Shown: in pieces, positions 1-6,356 of the stretch
How the letters are laid out: every line of letters starts with the position of its first letter
Numbering within the stretch: position 1 is the stretch's first letter
Origin: JALUZX01 sp964561605
GTDB lineage: Bacteria > Planctomycetota > UBA1135 > JALUZX01
Reading direction: 5' to 3'
Assembly (NCBI GenBank): GCA_964561605.1
Contig: CAZLQD010000009.1
Coordinates: forward strand, 1 to 20,703
DNA length: 20,703 nucleotides
Translations under genes and position numbers: made by a program
Notes under the pieces: model-generated
Seen by the model: only the letters and a program-made list of their open reading frames with translations
Databases searched by the model: none
Told to the model about the DNA's origin: nothing

Positions 1-80
1 AGTCATGGGTTTTCCGTCTTTTTTGGGCGTTGCAACGATGGCCCTTTTCAAGCCCGGGAGGGGGTGGGTGGCGCTGTCGG

Positions 81-245
81 AGGTGTAGCCACTCCCCGGG
101 CGTCCTCGGTCTGGGTCTTGGGACCCAGACCTCGGCCGGCCGGGGCTGACGTACAAAAAATCGGGGCTGACGTACGAAAGGTTCGTTAGCCCCTGCCGGC
201 GGGGATGTGCGGCCCGGAGGGCCGCAACATTCCCGACGTCAGGGG
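81..245. repeat. Left copy of the composite three-hairpin repeat
   Basis: This is a diverged single copy of the element found in tandem at the right end, in the same orientation. Order on the plus strand: a GTAG tetranucleotide (85-88) and hairpin B (94-145), whose apical stem pairs 108-117 with 122-131 around a TTGG loop; two copies of GGGGCTGACGTA at 142 and 163 (21-nt spacing), the second pairing with CGTTAGCCCC at 184-193; then the 56-nt hairpin A (190-245), closed by CCCCTG/CAGGGG with a GCGGCCC/GGGCCGC top. It lacks the roughly 22-bp stretch containing GGCCTTTACCCC that the right copies carry between the last two parts. It sits just beyond the 3' end of the minus-strand gene that stops at 268. 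Bases 1-80 are less GC-rich and hold no gene I can support. Confidence 0.85.
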
Positions 246-267
246 GAGCAGGCCGGGGATCGGCCCT

Positions 268-2043
268 TCAACTTCTCTCCTGGTCCCGGGCCCGGCGTTC
301 CCTCTCGATCCGCTCCATCTCCGCCGGGAGGCGGTCCGGGTCCTCCACGGCGGCCTTGGAGGTCTTGCCCACGCACAGGTAGGCGATGGGATTCTCCGGG
401 ACGGAATAGCCGGAGCGCCCAAGCAGGATGGGGTCGTGGGCCGGGTCCAGGGATTGGACCAGGACGCTGGCCTCGTAGGTCTTGAGGGCGGCGTGGCGCA
501 GTGCGGCGGCCCGGGGATGGTTCCTGTCTCCCACGACGGTGACGAAGAGAGGTTCGTAGAAGAAGAGGTCCACCGCCCTTGCGTATCCGGCCACGTAGTA
601 ACCGTATTCCTTGTAGACCTTGACGAAGGCCTCCAGGGTCTCCCTGGCGGCGTCGAGGAACTCGAAACGGCGGGAGAGGTAGGCCAGGCGGACCATGGCT
701 TCGGCCAGGACCGAGTTCTCCAGGATGGAGCGGTTCCTCCGGCGCAGGCCGCCCACGGAGTGGGGATTGCGGGGGATGTCGTAGAACCCGCCCCCCTCGG
801 CGCGCTGGCGGTCCAGGAGGGTCTCCACGATGTCCTCCGCCGGGAGGAGGAGATCGGAGTTTCCATTGAACTGGGAGGCGAAGACCAGGGCCCGCACCAT
901 GTAGGCCTGGTCGGAGAGGATGCCCGGAAGGTGGTAGGTCCCGTCCCAGTAGTGGAACATCCCCTCTCCCTCGATGTAGAGGTTCTGGAGGAGGAAGTCC
1001 AAGGTCCGGTCCGCCGCTTCCCTCAAGGCGGGCTTCTCCAGGACCACCGAGGCAAGGTAGAGGCCCACGACGGCCATGGCGTTCCAGTTGGTGTAGATCG
1101 TCCGGTCGATCTTGGGTGGCCCGAGCTTCTTGCGGGCCTCGGCGTCCCGGGCGTAGTAGTCCGGGTCGGCGTCCATGCTCCCGAAGAAGGCGCCCGTCTC
1201 CGGGTCGTACATGAAGTTCATCATCCAGTCGACGATGCCCCTGGCCACCTCCAGGTAGTCCTCGCGCCCCAGGACCTGGGCGGCGTCCATGTAGAAGACG
1301 AGGCGGGCGGCGTTGGAGTCCAGGACCTTCTCCAGGTGGGGAACCCGCCAGTCCCGGGTCGTGGAGTAGCGGAAGAACCCGCCGTCCACCGGGTCGTAGA
1401 TCCCGCCCTTCATCATCTGGTCCAGGGTCTTCTCCACGACCTCCCTCATCCGGGGATCGCCGGTCTTGACGTACTGGATCAGGGCGAAGTCGATGGATTC
1501 CGGGTGGGGAAACTTCTGGCCCTTTCCCCATCCTCCGTATTCAGTGTCGAAGGCCTCCAGGATGGACCGGGTCACGTCCTCCACGATGGCCGGCGAGAGG
1601 GCCCCTTCCTGCTTGCGGACCCTGGCCCGCTCCTTCTCCTCCTTCTCGGCCCACTTCTCCCGGATGTTCTCCTCGATCTTCTCCTTGTTGGCCCGGTAGA
1701 ACTCCTCCACCCTTTCCAGGAGGGAGACCAGTTCCTCGGGCTCCACGAAGATCGTCCCCGTGATGAGTTCCCCTCCCGGGGTGAGGAAGGCCACCGTGGG
1801 CCAGCCGCCCATGTTGTAGCGGCCGTCTATGTCGGGCCGCTTCTCGGCGTTGACCAGCACGGGGATCCAGCCCCGCCGCACGGCCTGCTGGACCTTGTCG
1901 TCTGCGAAGACCCTCTCCCGCATGTCCCGGCAGAACCGGCACCAAGGCACGACGATGAGGAGAAGGACGGGCTTGTCCTCCTCCTGGGCCTTGCGGAAGA
2001 CCTCCTCGCTCCAATCGAGCCACGGCAATTCCGCCATGGTCAT
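268..2043 (-). CDS. Thioredoxin-domain (DUF255/YyaL-like) protein
   Basis: 591 residues. The N-terminal part is a thioredoxin-like domain with W34-C-R-F-C38 as the CxxC site, a KRPDID motif at about 68-73 and the cis-proline loop G80-W-P-T83. This matches the N-terminus of the YyaL/spermatogenesis-associated protein 20 family, in which a thioredoxin fold is fused to an (alpha/alpha)6 six-hairpin glycosidase-like domain; the rest (about 150-570) is helical with aromatic motifs such as NWNAM and fits that second domain. The biochemical role of the family is not settled; a redox or chaperone-like function is usually assumed. No signal peptide, so probably cytoplasmic. Start: an ATG-ACC-ATG pair at 2043 and 2037 follows GGGAGGG; spacing is about 3 nt to the first and 9 nt to the second, so the true start may be 2037. 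It lies 52 bp downstream of rsfS on the same strand. Family call firm; function unknown. Confidence 0.9.
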   Translation of the reverse strand: MTMAELPWLDWSEEVFRKAQEEDKPVLLLIVVPWCRFCRDMRERVFADDKVQQAVRRGWIPVLVNAEKRPDIDGRYNMGGWPTVAFLTPGGELITGTIFVEPEELVSLLERVEEFYRANKEKIEENIREKWAEKEEKERARVRKQEGALSPAIVEDVTRSILEAFDTEYGGWGKGQKFPHPESIDFALIQYVKTGDPRMREVVEKTLDQMMKGGIYDPVDGGFFRYSTTRDWRVPHLEKVLDSNAARLVFYMDAAQVLGREDYLEVARGIVDWMMNFMYDPETGAFFGSMDADPDYYARDAEARKKLGPPKIDRTIYTNWNAMAVVGLYLASVVLEKPALREAADRTLDFLLQNLYIEGEGMFHYWDGTYHLPGILSDQAYMVRALVFASQFNGNSDLLLPAEDIVETLLDRQRAEGGGFYDIPRNPHSVGGLRRRNRSILENSVLAEAMVRLAYLSRRFEFLDAARETLEAFVKVYKEYGYYVAGYARAVDLFFYEPLFVTVVGDRNHPRAAALRHAALKTYEASVLVQSLDPAHDPILLGRSGYSVPENPIAYLCVGKTSKAAVEDPDRLPAEMERIERERRARDQERS

Positions 2044-2095
2044 ATCCCTCCCATGGATACCCGGACCGCCCTGACGGGGCTCTGCCCGCGGGAAA

Positions 2096-2557
2096 TCAAA
2101 CCGCCTCCCCCCGGGGGGGAAGCTCCAGGTCCACCCTGGGCGCGTCGGCCCAGAGGTGGTCCAGATCGTAATAGGACCGGGCCTCCTCGCGGAAGATGTG
2201 GATCACCAGGTCCCCGTAGTCCATGAGGACCCACCAGCCCACATCGAAGCCCTCCAGCCTTGGGGTGGGCACCCCCTCGGCCTTCAGCCTCTCCTCCACT
2301 TCCCGGGCCATGGCCTGGGCCAGGCGCCGGTTGGCGGCGCTGACGATCAGGAAGTAGTCGGTGAGTCCCAGTTTCTTGCTCACATCCAGGAGGACCGGGT
2401 CGGTCCCTTTCATGCTGTCCAGGATGGCCGCGGCCTTCCTGGCGATCTCGAGCGCTTCGATGAGTCGTTCCTCCTTTCCGGGGCTCGGCCCCGCTGGATG
2501 CTCCGGCCCTTCCGAAAAGGACCGTCCTTCACGGAAGGCCGGGGGATTATACCCCAT
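2096..2557 (-). CDS. rsfS: Ribosome silencing factor RsfS (Iojap/YbeB family)
   Basis: RsfS binds ribosomal protein L14 (uL14) on the large subunit and blocks subunit joining when nutrients are short. The family signature is clear: a TDYFLIVSA segment, a LEGFD-x-GWWVLMDYGDLVIHI core and the R-SYYDLDHLW end. The coordinates give the longest frame from ATG 2557 (153 residues), but its first 32 residues have no counterpart in RsfS proteins I know, which begin at about I33. A strong AAAGGAGG (2470-2477) lies 8 nt before codon 33, which is ATC at 2461, and no ATG, GTG or TTG is in frame between 2557 and 2416. A TATAAT box on the minus strand (2551-2546) lies just inside the 2557 start. I favour a product of about 121 residues starting at 2461. 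Starting at ATG 2416 would remove the first conserved helix. Confidence 0.93.
   Translation of the reverse strand: MGYNPPAFREGRSFSEGPEHPAGPSPGKEERLIEALEIARKAAAILDSMKGTDPVLLDVSKKLGLTDYFLIVSAANRRLAQAMAREVEERLKAEGVPTPRLEGFDVGWWVLMDYGDLVIHIFREEARSYYDLDHLWADAPRVDLELPPRGEAV
2470..2477 (-). promoter_or_regulatory. Strong ribosome-binding site ahead of an ATC codon (rsfS)
   Basis: AAAGGAGG on the minus strand is followed by an 8-nt spacer and then ATC (2461), in frame with RsfS at the point where family homology begins. No standard start codon lies at a workable distance. Confidence 0.6.
2479..2540 (-). promoter_or_regulatory. Two leader hairpins upstream of the rsfS ribosome-binding site
   Basis: Two inverted repeats lie between the candidate promoter and the Shine-Dalgarno. 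The first (2505-2540) has outer arms GGCCTTCCG and CGGAAGGGCC, one base bulged, with an inner AAGGA/TCCTT hairpin. The second (2479-2493) is CGGGGC-CGA-GCCCCG and ends one base before AAAGGAGG. Whether they regulate translation is inference. Confidence 0.5.
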
Positions 2558-2573
2558 GGGAGGGAAGCCTCAG
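2546..2573 (-). promoter_or_regulatory. Candidate sigma70-type promoter for rsfS
   Basis: A perfect TATAAT reads on the minus strand from 2551 to 2546, unusual in this GC-rich DNA. Sixteen bases upstream is a weak -35 match, CTGAGG (2573-2568, 3 of 6). Transcription would begin near 2539, between the stop of the upstream gene (2570) and the rsfS ribosome-binding site. If real, the ATG at 2557 is outside the message. Confidence 0.5.
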
Positions 2574-3418
2574 CCTCCCTGGATCCGGGCTGCCTGGAAG
2601 AAGAGGGCCCCCGCCGGGGTCCGGGCGGCCTCCTTGCGGGCCTCTTCCGGCCAGGGCCGGGGCCTGGCCAGGAGGTTCCTCAACCCTTTCAGGTCCTCCA
2701 CCCAGGTCCGGGCCGTGGCGCTCCCCCCCCGGGCAAGGCGGGATTCCAGGTCCAGGGCCCTCTGGAGGAAGGCCAGGGAGGACTTTTTGTCTCCCTGGAA
2801 CCAGGCCTCCCCTGCAAGGCGGACCGCCACGGCCGAGCGGCGTGCCAGGAAGGGCCGGAACCAGGGGGCCCGGCGGAGAGCCTCCCGGAGCCATCGATCG
2901 GCCTCCAAGGCGGGGCTCTTCCCCTCGATGCGTTTCCATTCCAGGGCCTGGGGGGAGCCGGGGGGCAACCGCTCCGTCAAGAGGAAGGCCAGGGTGGCGG
3001 GAGGATCGGGTTCCGAGGGAAGGACCCGGGAGGCCAGGGCGAGCCAGGCCACGGCCTGCTCCATGCGGCGGACCTTCTCGGCCGTCGAGAGCTCGTCCCA
3101 CCCGCTGTAGACCGTGGCCCAGGCCACCTGGATCCACACGGGTTGGAACCAGGGGGCCGAAAGGAGGAACCGGAGGGCCGCCTTTCGCCCTTCCTCCAGC
3201 TTTCCTTCCGCCAGGAGGCGGTTCACCTGGAGGAGGGTGAAGGGAAGGAGGAGTTGCCTTCCCGCCGAAAGAGGCCCCTGGAGAACCCGGGCGGCAGGTC
3301 CCAGGGGGGAGGGATCCACCCGGATCTCCTGCCGGGGACGCCCCTGGAGGACGAGGAGGCCCGCCAGGGCGGCGGCGGCCCCCGGGAGGGCCAGGGCGGC
3401 GGCGCGGGCTGCTCTCAT
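2570..3418 (-). CDS. Hypothetical membrane-anchored helical protein of an ABC operon
   Basis: 282 residues, starting at ATG 3418 inside an ATGA overlap with the permease stop, which decides the start. Residues about 5-25 form one hydrophobic Ala/Leu-rich segment (signal anchor or uncleaved signal). The rest is alpha-helical and rich in Ala, Leu and Arg, with spaced APWFQPVW and APWFRPFL motifs at about 88-95 and 184-191 that look like degenerate tetratricopeptide-type repeats. I do not recognise a named family. Translational coupling to the ATPase and permease suggests an accessory subunit of that transporter, probably facing the outside of the membrane. Nothing supports a catalytic role. Gene reality is well supported by the overlap and by the change to a non-repetitive, protein-like composition in this frame. 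Confidence 0.75.
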   Translation of the reverse strand: MRAARAAALALPGAAAALAGLLVLQGRPRQEIRVDPSPLGPAARVLQGPLSAGRQLLLPFTLLQVNRLLAEGKLEEGRKAALRFLLSAPWFQPVWIQVAWATVYSGWDELSTAEKVRRMEQAVAWLALASRVLPSEPDPPATLAFLLTERLPPGSPQALEWKRIEGKSPALEADRWLREALRRAPWFRPFLARRSAVAVRLAGEAWFQGDKKSSLAFLQRALDLESRLARGGSATARTWVEDLKGLRNLLARPRPWPEEARKEAARTPAGALFFQAARIQGG

Positions 3419-4515
3419 CGGCCCGCCTCCCGCCGGGTCCAGGCCCGGCCCGGTTTCCAGGCCAGGAGGAGGAGGAAGAGGAGTCCTCCTGCAAGGGGGA
3501 GCCAGCCTCTCCCTCCGCACAGGTCCCATCCCGGGGAGATCCCCTCGTAGGGCGCCAGGGGGAGGCCCGGCCGGAAGAGGGGATCGGCCAGGGCCAGGAG
3601 GGCCCAGCCCCCTCCGGCGAAGAGGGCCACGGGCCTGGAGAGGCGGGTCCCGGCCCAGGAGAGGGCCATGGCGGCCAGGAAGGCCAGGTTCCAGGCGGCG
3701 ATCCAGCAAAGAACCCAGACCAGGCCGGCGGGGACGGAGGGGCCCAGGGCTTGGATTCCGCCGGGGGGAAAATACACGAAGAGACCCGGGCCGGACTTGC
3801 GCCTCAGCCGGACTTCTTCCAGAGGCCGGGCAGGCTCCAGGGGAAAGCGGAACACCCTGGGCTCGATCCCCACTTCGCCCAGGGAACGCCAGGGACCGCC
3901 CTCCAGGGAGAGGAGAAGAGTGGCGGGCCTGTAGTCCTTGGCCGACCCCAGGACGGGTTCGGCCCGGAGGACCAGGGCACGGGCGGGTCGCCTGGGAGAG
4001 AAGCGGAGCAGGGCCTGGGCCCCCGAAGAGGAGAGGAAGCCCTCCGGGCCGGGCCGGAAGGTTTGCTCCACGAGGGGGATTCCCTGGTGGAATGGTCCGG
4101 CCCGGGCCTGCCAGGCCGGGAGGGGAAGGAGGAGGGCAGGAAGGAGGAGGACCAGGAGGGACAGGGCCTGACCGACCCCTCCGGCCAGGACCATCCGGGT
4201 CCGGCTGGGAACCTGGGCGAGGAGCCAGGGGGACCGGAAGAGGCCTCCTTCCACCCAGGGACCGGCCAGGCCGGCCGCAAGGCCGGCGCCCACGGCCTGG
4301 GCAGCCAGGGCGAAGAGGGTGGGTCCCCTTCCACCGAGGGAGGCGGAGGGAAGGGTGGCCGTGAGGCCTGCGGCGGCCAGGAAACCCAGGAAGAGAGGGA
4401 GATTCAGGACTTCCCGGAAAGAGAGCCGGCCCAGGACGAGGAGGGACGCCGGGGAGGAGGATGATCGGCCCTTCTCCCGGAGTCCTCCGGGTCCCGGCGG
4501 GGCGGCGAGGCTCAT
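3415..4515 (-). CDS. ABC transporter membrane (permease) protein
   Basis: 366 residues, overlapping the ATPase upstream and the small protein downstream by ATGA at both ends. I count about six hydrophobic segments: 40-56, 66-86, 110-133, 262-288, 297-312 and 337-353. Between the third and fourth lies a polar stretch of about 125 residues (135-260), rich in beta-type sequence with arginines and a GPGLFVYFPPGG segment, probably a beta-sandwich-like domain outside the membrane. The layout resembles ABC-2-type permeases paired with a single DrrA/CcmA-like ATPase, but sequence motifs are too weak to name a substrate. The N-terminal 25 residues are Gly/Pro/Ser-rich, so translation could begin a little later, although the ATGA coupling favours 4515. 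Function as permease is inferred mainly from its neighbour. Confidence 0.8.
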   Translation of the reverse strand: MSLAAPPGPGGLREKGRSSSSPASLLVLGRLSFREVLNLPLFLGFLAAAGLTATLPSASLGGRGPTLFALAAQAVGAGLAAGLAGPWVEGGLFRSPWLLAQVPSRTRMVLAGGVGQALSLLVLLLPALLLPLPAWQARAGPFHQGIPLVEQTFRPGPEGFLSSSGAQALLRFSPRRPARALVLRAEPVLGSAKDYRPATLLLSLEGGPWRSLGEVGIEPRVFRFPLEPARPLEEVRLRRKSGPGLFVYFPPGGIQALGPSVPAGLVWVLCWIAAWNLAFLAAMALSWAGTRLSRPVALFAGGGWALLALADPLFRPGLPLAPYEGISPGWDLCGGRGWLPLAGGLLFLLLLAWKPGRAWTRREAGR

Positions 4516-5366
4516 GGGGCCTGGTCCTCCAGGGAATAGCGGCGCAATACTTCGTCCAGCCCACGCAGAGCCGGCCCGGAGCGGAGGACTTCGCCGAGCC
4601 GGGCCGCCAGTCCCTCCAGGCGCTCCCGCCCGGCGGGATCCAGCCCCCGGACCCGGAGTTCCCAGACTTCCGGGTCGGCCAGGACCTGGGCGGCCGGCCC
4701 CTGGGCGGCCACCAGGCCCCGGGAGAGGACCACCACTCGATCCGCCAGGGCCTCCACTTCCCGGAAGACGTGGGAGGCCAGGAGGATTCCCTTTCCCCTT
4801 TCTTTCAAGGCCAGGAGCTTTTCCAGGACCAGGGCGGAGCCCAGGGGGTCCAGGCCGGCCGTGGGCTCGTCCAGGACGAGGAGGTCCGGGTCGTGGACCA
4901 GGGCCGATGCCAGGCCCAGGCGGCGGGCCATCCCTTTGGAATATCCCCGGAACTTTCGTTCCCCCGCCCCGGAGAGGCCCAGCTCCCCAAGGAGTTCCCC
5001 GGCCCTCCTCCGGGCGGCGGCCCGGTCCATCCCGTGAAGGAGGGCGGTGAACTCCAGGATCTCCCGGCCTTTCAATTTGCCCCAGGGAGGATCCTCCTCG
5101 GGAAGAAAACCGGTACGGCGCAAACCATCCCCGCGGCCCAGGGGGGCGCCGAAGAGGAGGGCCTCTCCCTCTTCGGGCTCGACGATGCCCAGGAGGCAGT
5201 GGAGGAGGGTGGTCTTTCCCGATCCGTTGGGTCCCAGGAGAGCCACCACCTCCCCGGCCCGGACCTGCAGGTCCGCCCCGCGGAGGGCCCGGACGGCCTT
5301 CCGGGCCCGCCTGGAAGGGAAGGCCCGCCGGAGACCGCGGCCTTCGAGGAGGAGCGAAGCTTCCAT
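4512..5366 (-). CDS. ABC transporter ATP-binding protein
   Basis: 284 residues with a complete nucleotide-binding domain: Walker A GPNGSGKT at 45-52, signature YSKGM at 142-146, Walker B LLVLDEP at 162-168, D-loop GLDP at 171-174 and switch histidine H199. At the Q-loop the segment reads GFLPEEDPP (86-94), with glutamate where glutamine is usual; this PEE variant is common in DrrA/CcmA-type exporters. Residues about 220-284 form a C-terminal extension after the core domain. It is the first gene of a three-gene minus-strand operon and drives the permease that overlaps it. Start ATG 5366 has a modest AGGA about 8 nt upstream. It is divergent from the FHA gene, with 78 bp between starts. The substrate is unknown; export or surface-assembly use is inference. 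Confidence 0.93.
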   Translation of the reverse strand: MEASLLLEGRGLRRAFPSRRARKAVRALRGADLQVRAGEVVALLGPNGSGKTTLLHCLLGIVEPEEGEALLFGAPLGRGDGLRRTGFLPEEDPPWGKLKGREILEFTALLHGMDRAAARRRAGELLGELGLSGAGERKFRGYSKGMARRLGLASALVHDPDLLVLDEPTAGLDPLGSALVLEKLLALKERGKGILLASHVFREVEALADRVVVLSRGLVAAQGPAAQVLADPEVWELRVRGLDPAGRERLEGLAARLGEVLRSGPALRGLDEVLRRYSLEDQAP

Positions 5367-5433
5367 GGAGGGTATCCTATCCAGGAGGCGTTCTTTCTAC
5401 GCCGCCCTTTCTTCCCTGTCGGAAACCCAGGAG

Positions 5434-5439
5434 AGGAGG
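5434..5439 (+). promoter_or_regulatory. Ribosome-binding site fixing a TTG start (FHA gene)
   Basis: AGGAGG followed by a 5-nt spacer and TTG at 5445. The frame is open far upstream, but upstream codons are antisense to the ABC ATPase gene and read as low-complexity sequence, so this site decides the start. Confidence 0.75.
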
Positions 5440-5444
5440 CGAGC

Positions 5445-6197
5445 TTGGCCCAGGCGAAGATCCAGGTTCTCTCGGGGCCCCAGGCGGGCCAGGAGGTGGT
5501 CTTCAGGGATTCCCTCATACTGGGGAGGTCCCAGGCGGCGGGCCTGGTGCTCCACCATCCCACGGTCTCCCGGGAGCACGCCCGGATCTTCTTCCGCAAC
5601 GGAACCTGGAACCTGGTGGACCTGAAGTCCCGCAACGGCACCCGCCTGGGGGCGAGACCGGTGACCAAGGCCGAGCTCGCCGAGGGAGACGAGATCACCC
5701 TTGGGGAGGTGAAGATCCGGTTCCTGGTCCTGGAAGAGGAAGAGGGGGAAGGAAGGTCCCCCGTGGAAGAGGGAAGGGTTCCGGAAGGGCCTGGGACCGG
5801 TGGGGAGGCGGGCGAGTCCCCTCCCTCTCCCGGGGAAGGGGAGATCTCCTTCGGGGAAGAGGAGATCCGCCTGGAAGGGGAGGGTGGCCGCCCAGGCGGG
5901 CCCGCCGGGCCGGGGAGAGATGTTTCCGCCGGACCGCCTCTTTCCCCTCCGGTCCGGAGGATCTCCCCCCGGGCGGCGGGAAGAGTCTCCGGCCCTTCTC
6001 TTGCGGGAGCCGGCGTGAAGCGCCTGGGAGAAGGGATGTCCGGCCTGTCTCCCACTCCCGCGGGAAGGCCGAAGGGGGGGAGTATCCTGGAGGAGGATCT
6101 CTCCCAGTGGTCGGGTTTCGCCAAGTTCCTGGCCTGGCTCCTGGGGCTGGCCCTGGCAGGGGCTCTCTTCTACCTGGCCTTCGTCCTGGTCTCCTGA
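5445..6197 (+). CDS. FHA-domain protein with a C-terminal membrane anchor
   Basis: 250 residues from a TTG start. Residues about 5-92 form a forkhead-associated domain with the phosphothreonine-binding residues in place: G27-R28, S42-R-E-H45 and N64-G65, the last within KSRNGT. FHA domains bind phosphothreonine peptides, so this protein probably senses or tethers Ser/Thr-kinase targets. Residues about 92-215 are a low-complexity linker rich in Glu, Gly, Pro and Ser. The last 25 residues or so (WLLGLALAGALFYLAF) form a single hydrophobic helix ending at the C-terminus, so the FHA domain should face the cytoplasm from a tail anchor. No kinase gene is in the window. The next gene begins 155 bp downstream on the same strand. 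Confidence 0.88.
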   Translation: MAQAKIQVLSGPQAGQEVVFRDSLILGRSQAAGLVLHHPTVSREHARIFFRNGTWNLVDLKSRNGTRLGARPVTKAELAEGDEITLGEVKIRFLVLEEEEGEGRSPVEEGRVPEGPGTGGEAGESPPSPGEGEISFGEEEIRLEGEGGRPGGPAGPGRDVSAGPPLSPPVRRISPRAAGRVSGPSLAGAGVKRLGEGMSGLSPTPAGRPKGGSILEEDLSQWSGFAKFLAWLLGLALAGALFYLAFVLVS

Positions 6198-6299
6198 AGG
6201 CGGGACCTCAGGCGGAAAACATCCTCTTTTCCCTGAATGGGACAATGGGCTTGGGGCCGGCCCCGTGGCGGGCTCCCCCCCGGAGAGGGGTGTGCTACG

Positions 6300-6356
6300 A
6301 TGAGGTACCCCCCAACCCTGCGACCCTCTGCCCGATCGGGAGCGCTTCGGCCATGA
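6300..6356 (+). CDS. Possible 18-codon leader peptide
   Basis: ATG at 6300 lies 9 nt after a purine-rich GGAGAGGGG (6282-6290) and encodes MRYPPTLRPSARSGALRP before TGA at 6354-6356. That stop overlaps the next gene's ATG (6353) as ATGA, the arrangement of translational coupling. The downstream gene has no good ribosome-binding site of its own. Four prolines and four arginines could slow ribosomes. It may be chance; no conservation data are available here. Confidence 0.3.
   Translation: MRYPPTLRPSARSGALRP

Noticed and set aside
1..189. Open frames running off the left edge (plus strand to TAG at 187-189; minus strand from about 100 down to 1)
   Set aside because: Both are short, cross the palindromic repeat and show no family I recognise. 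The lower GC of bases 1-60 is noted, but there is too little sequence to call a gene.
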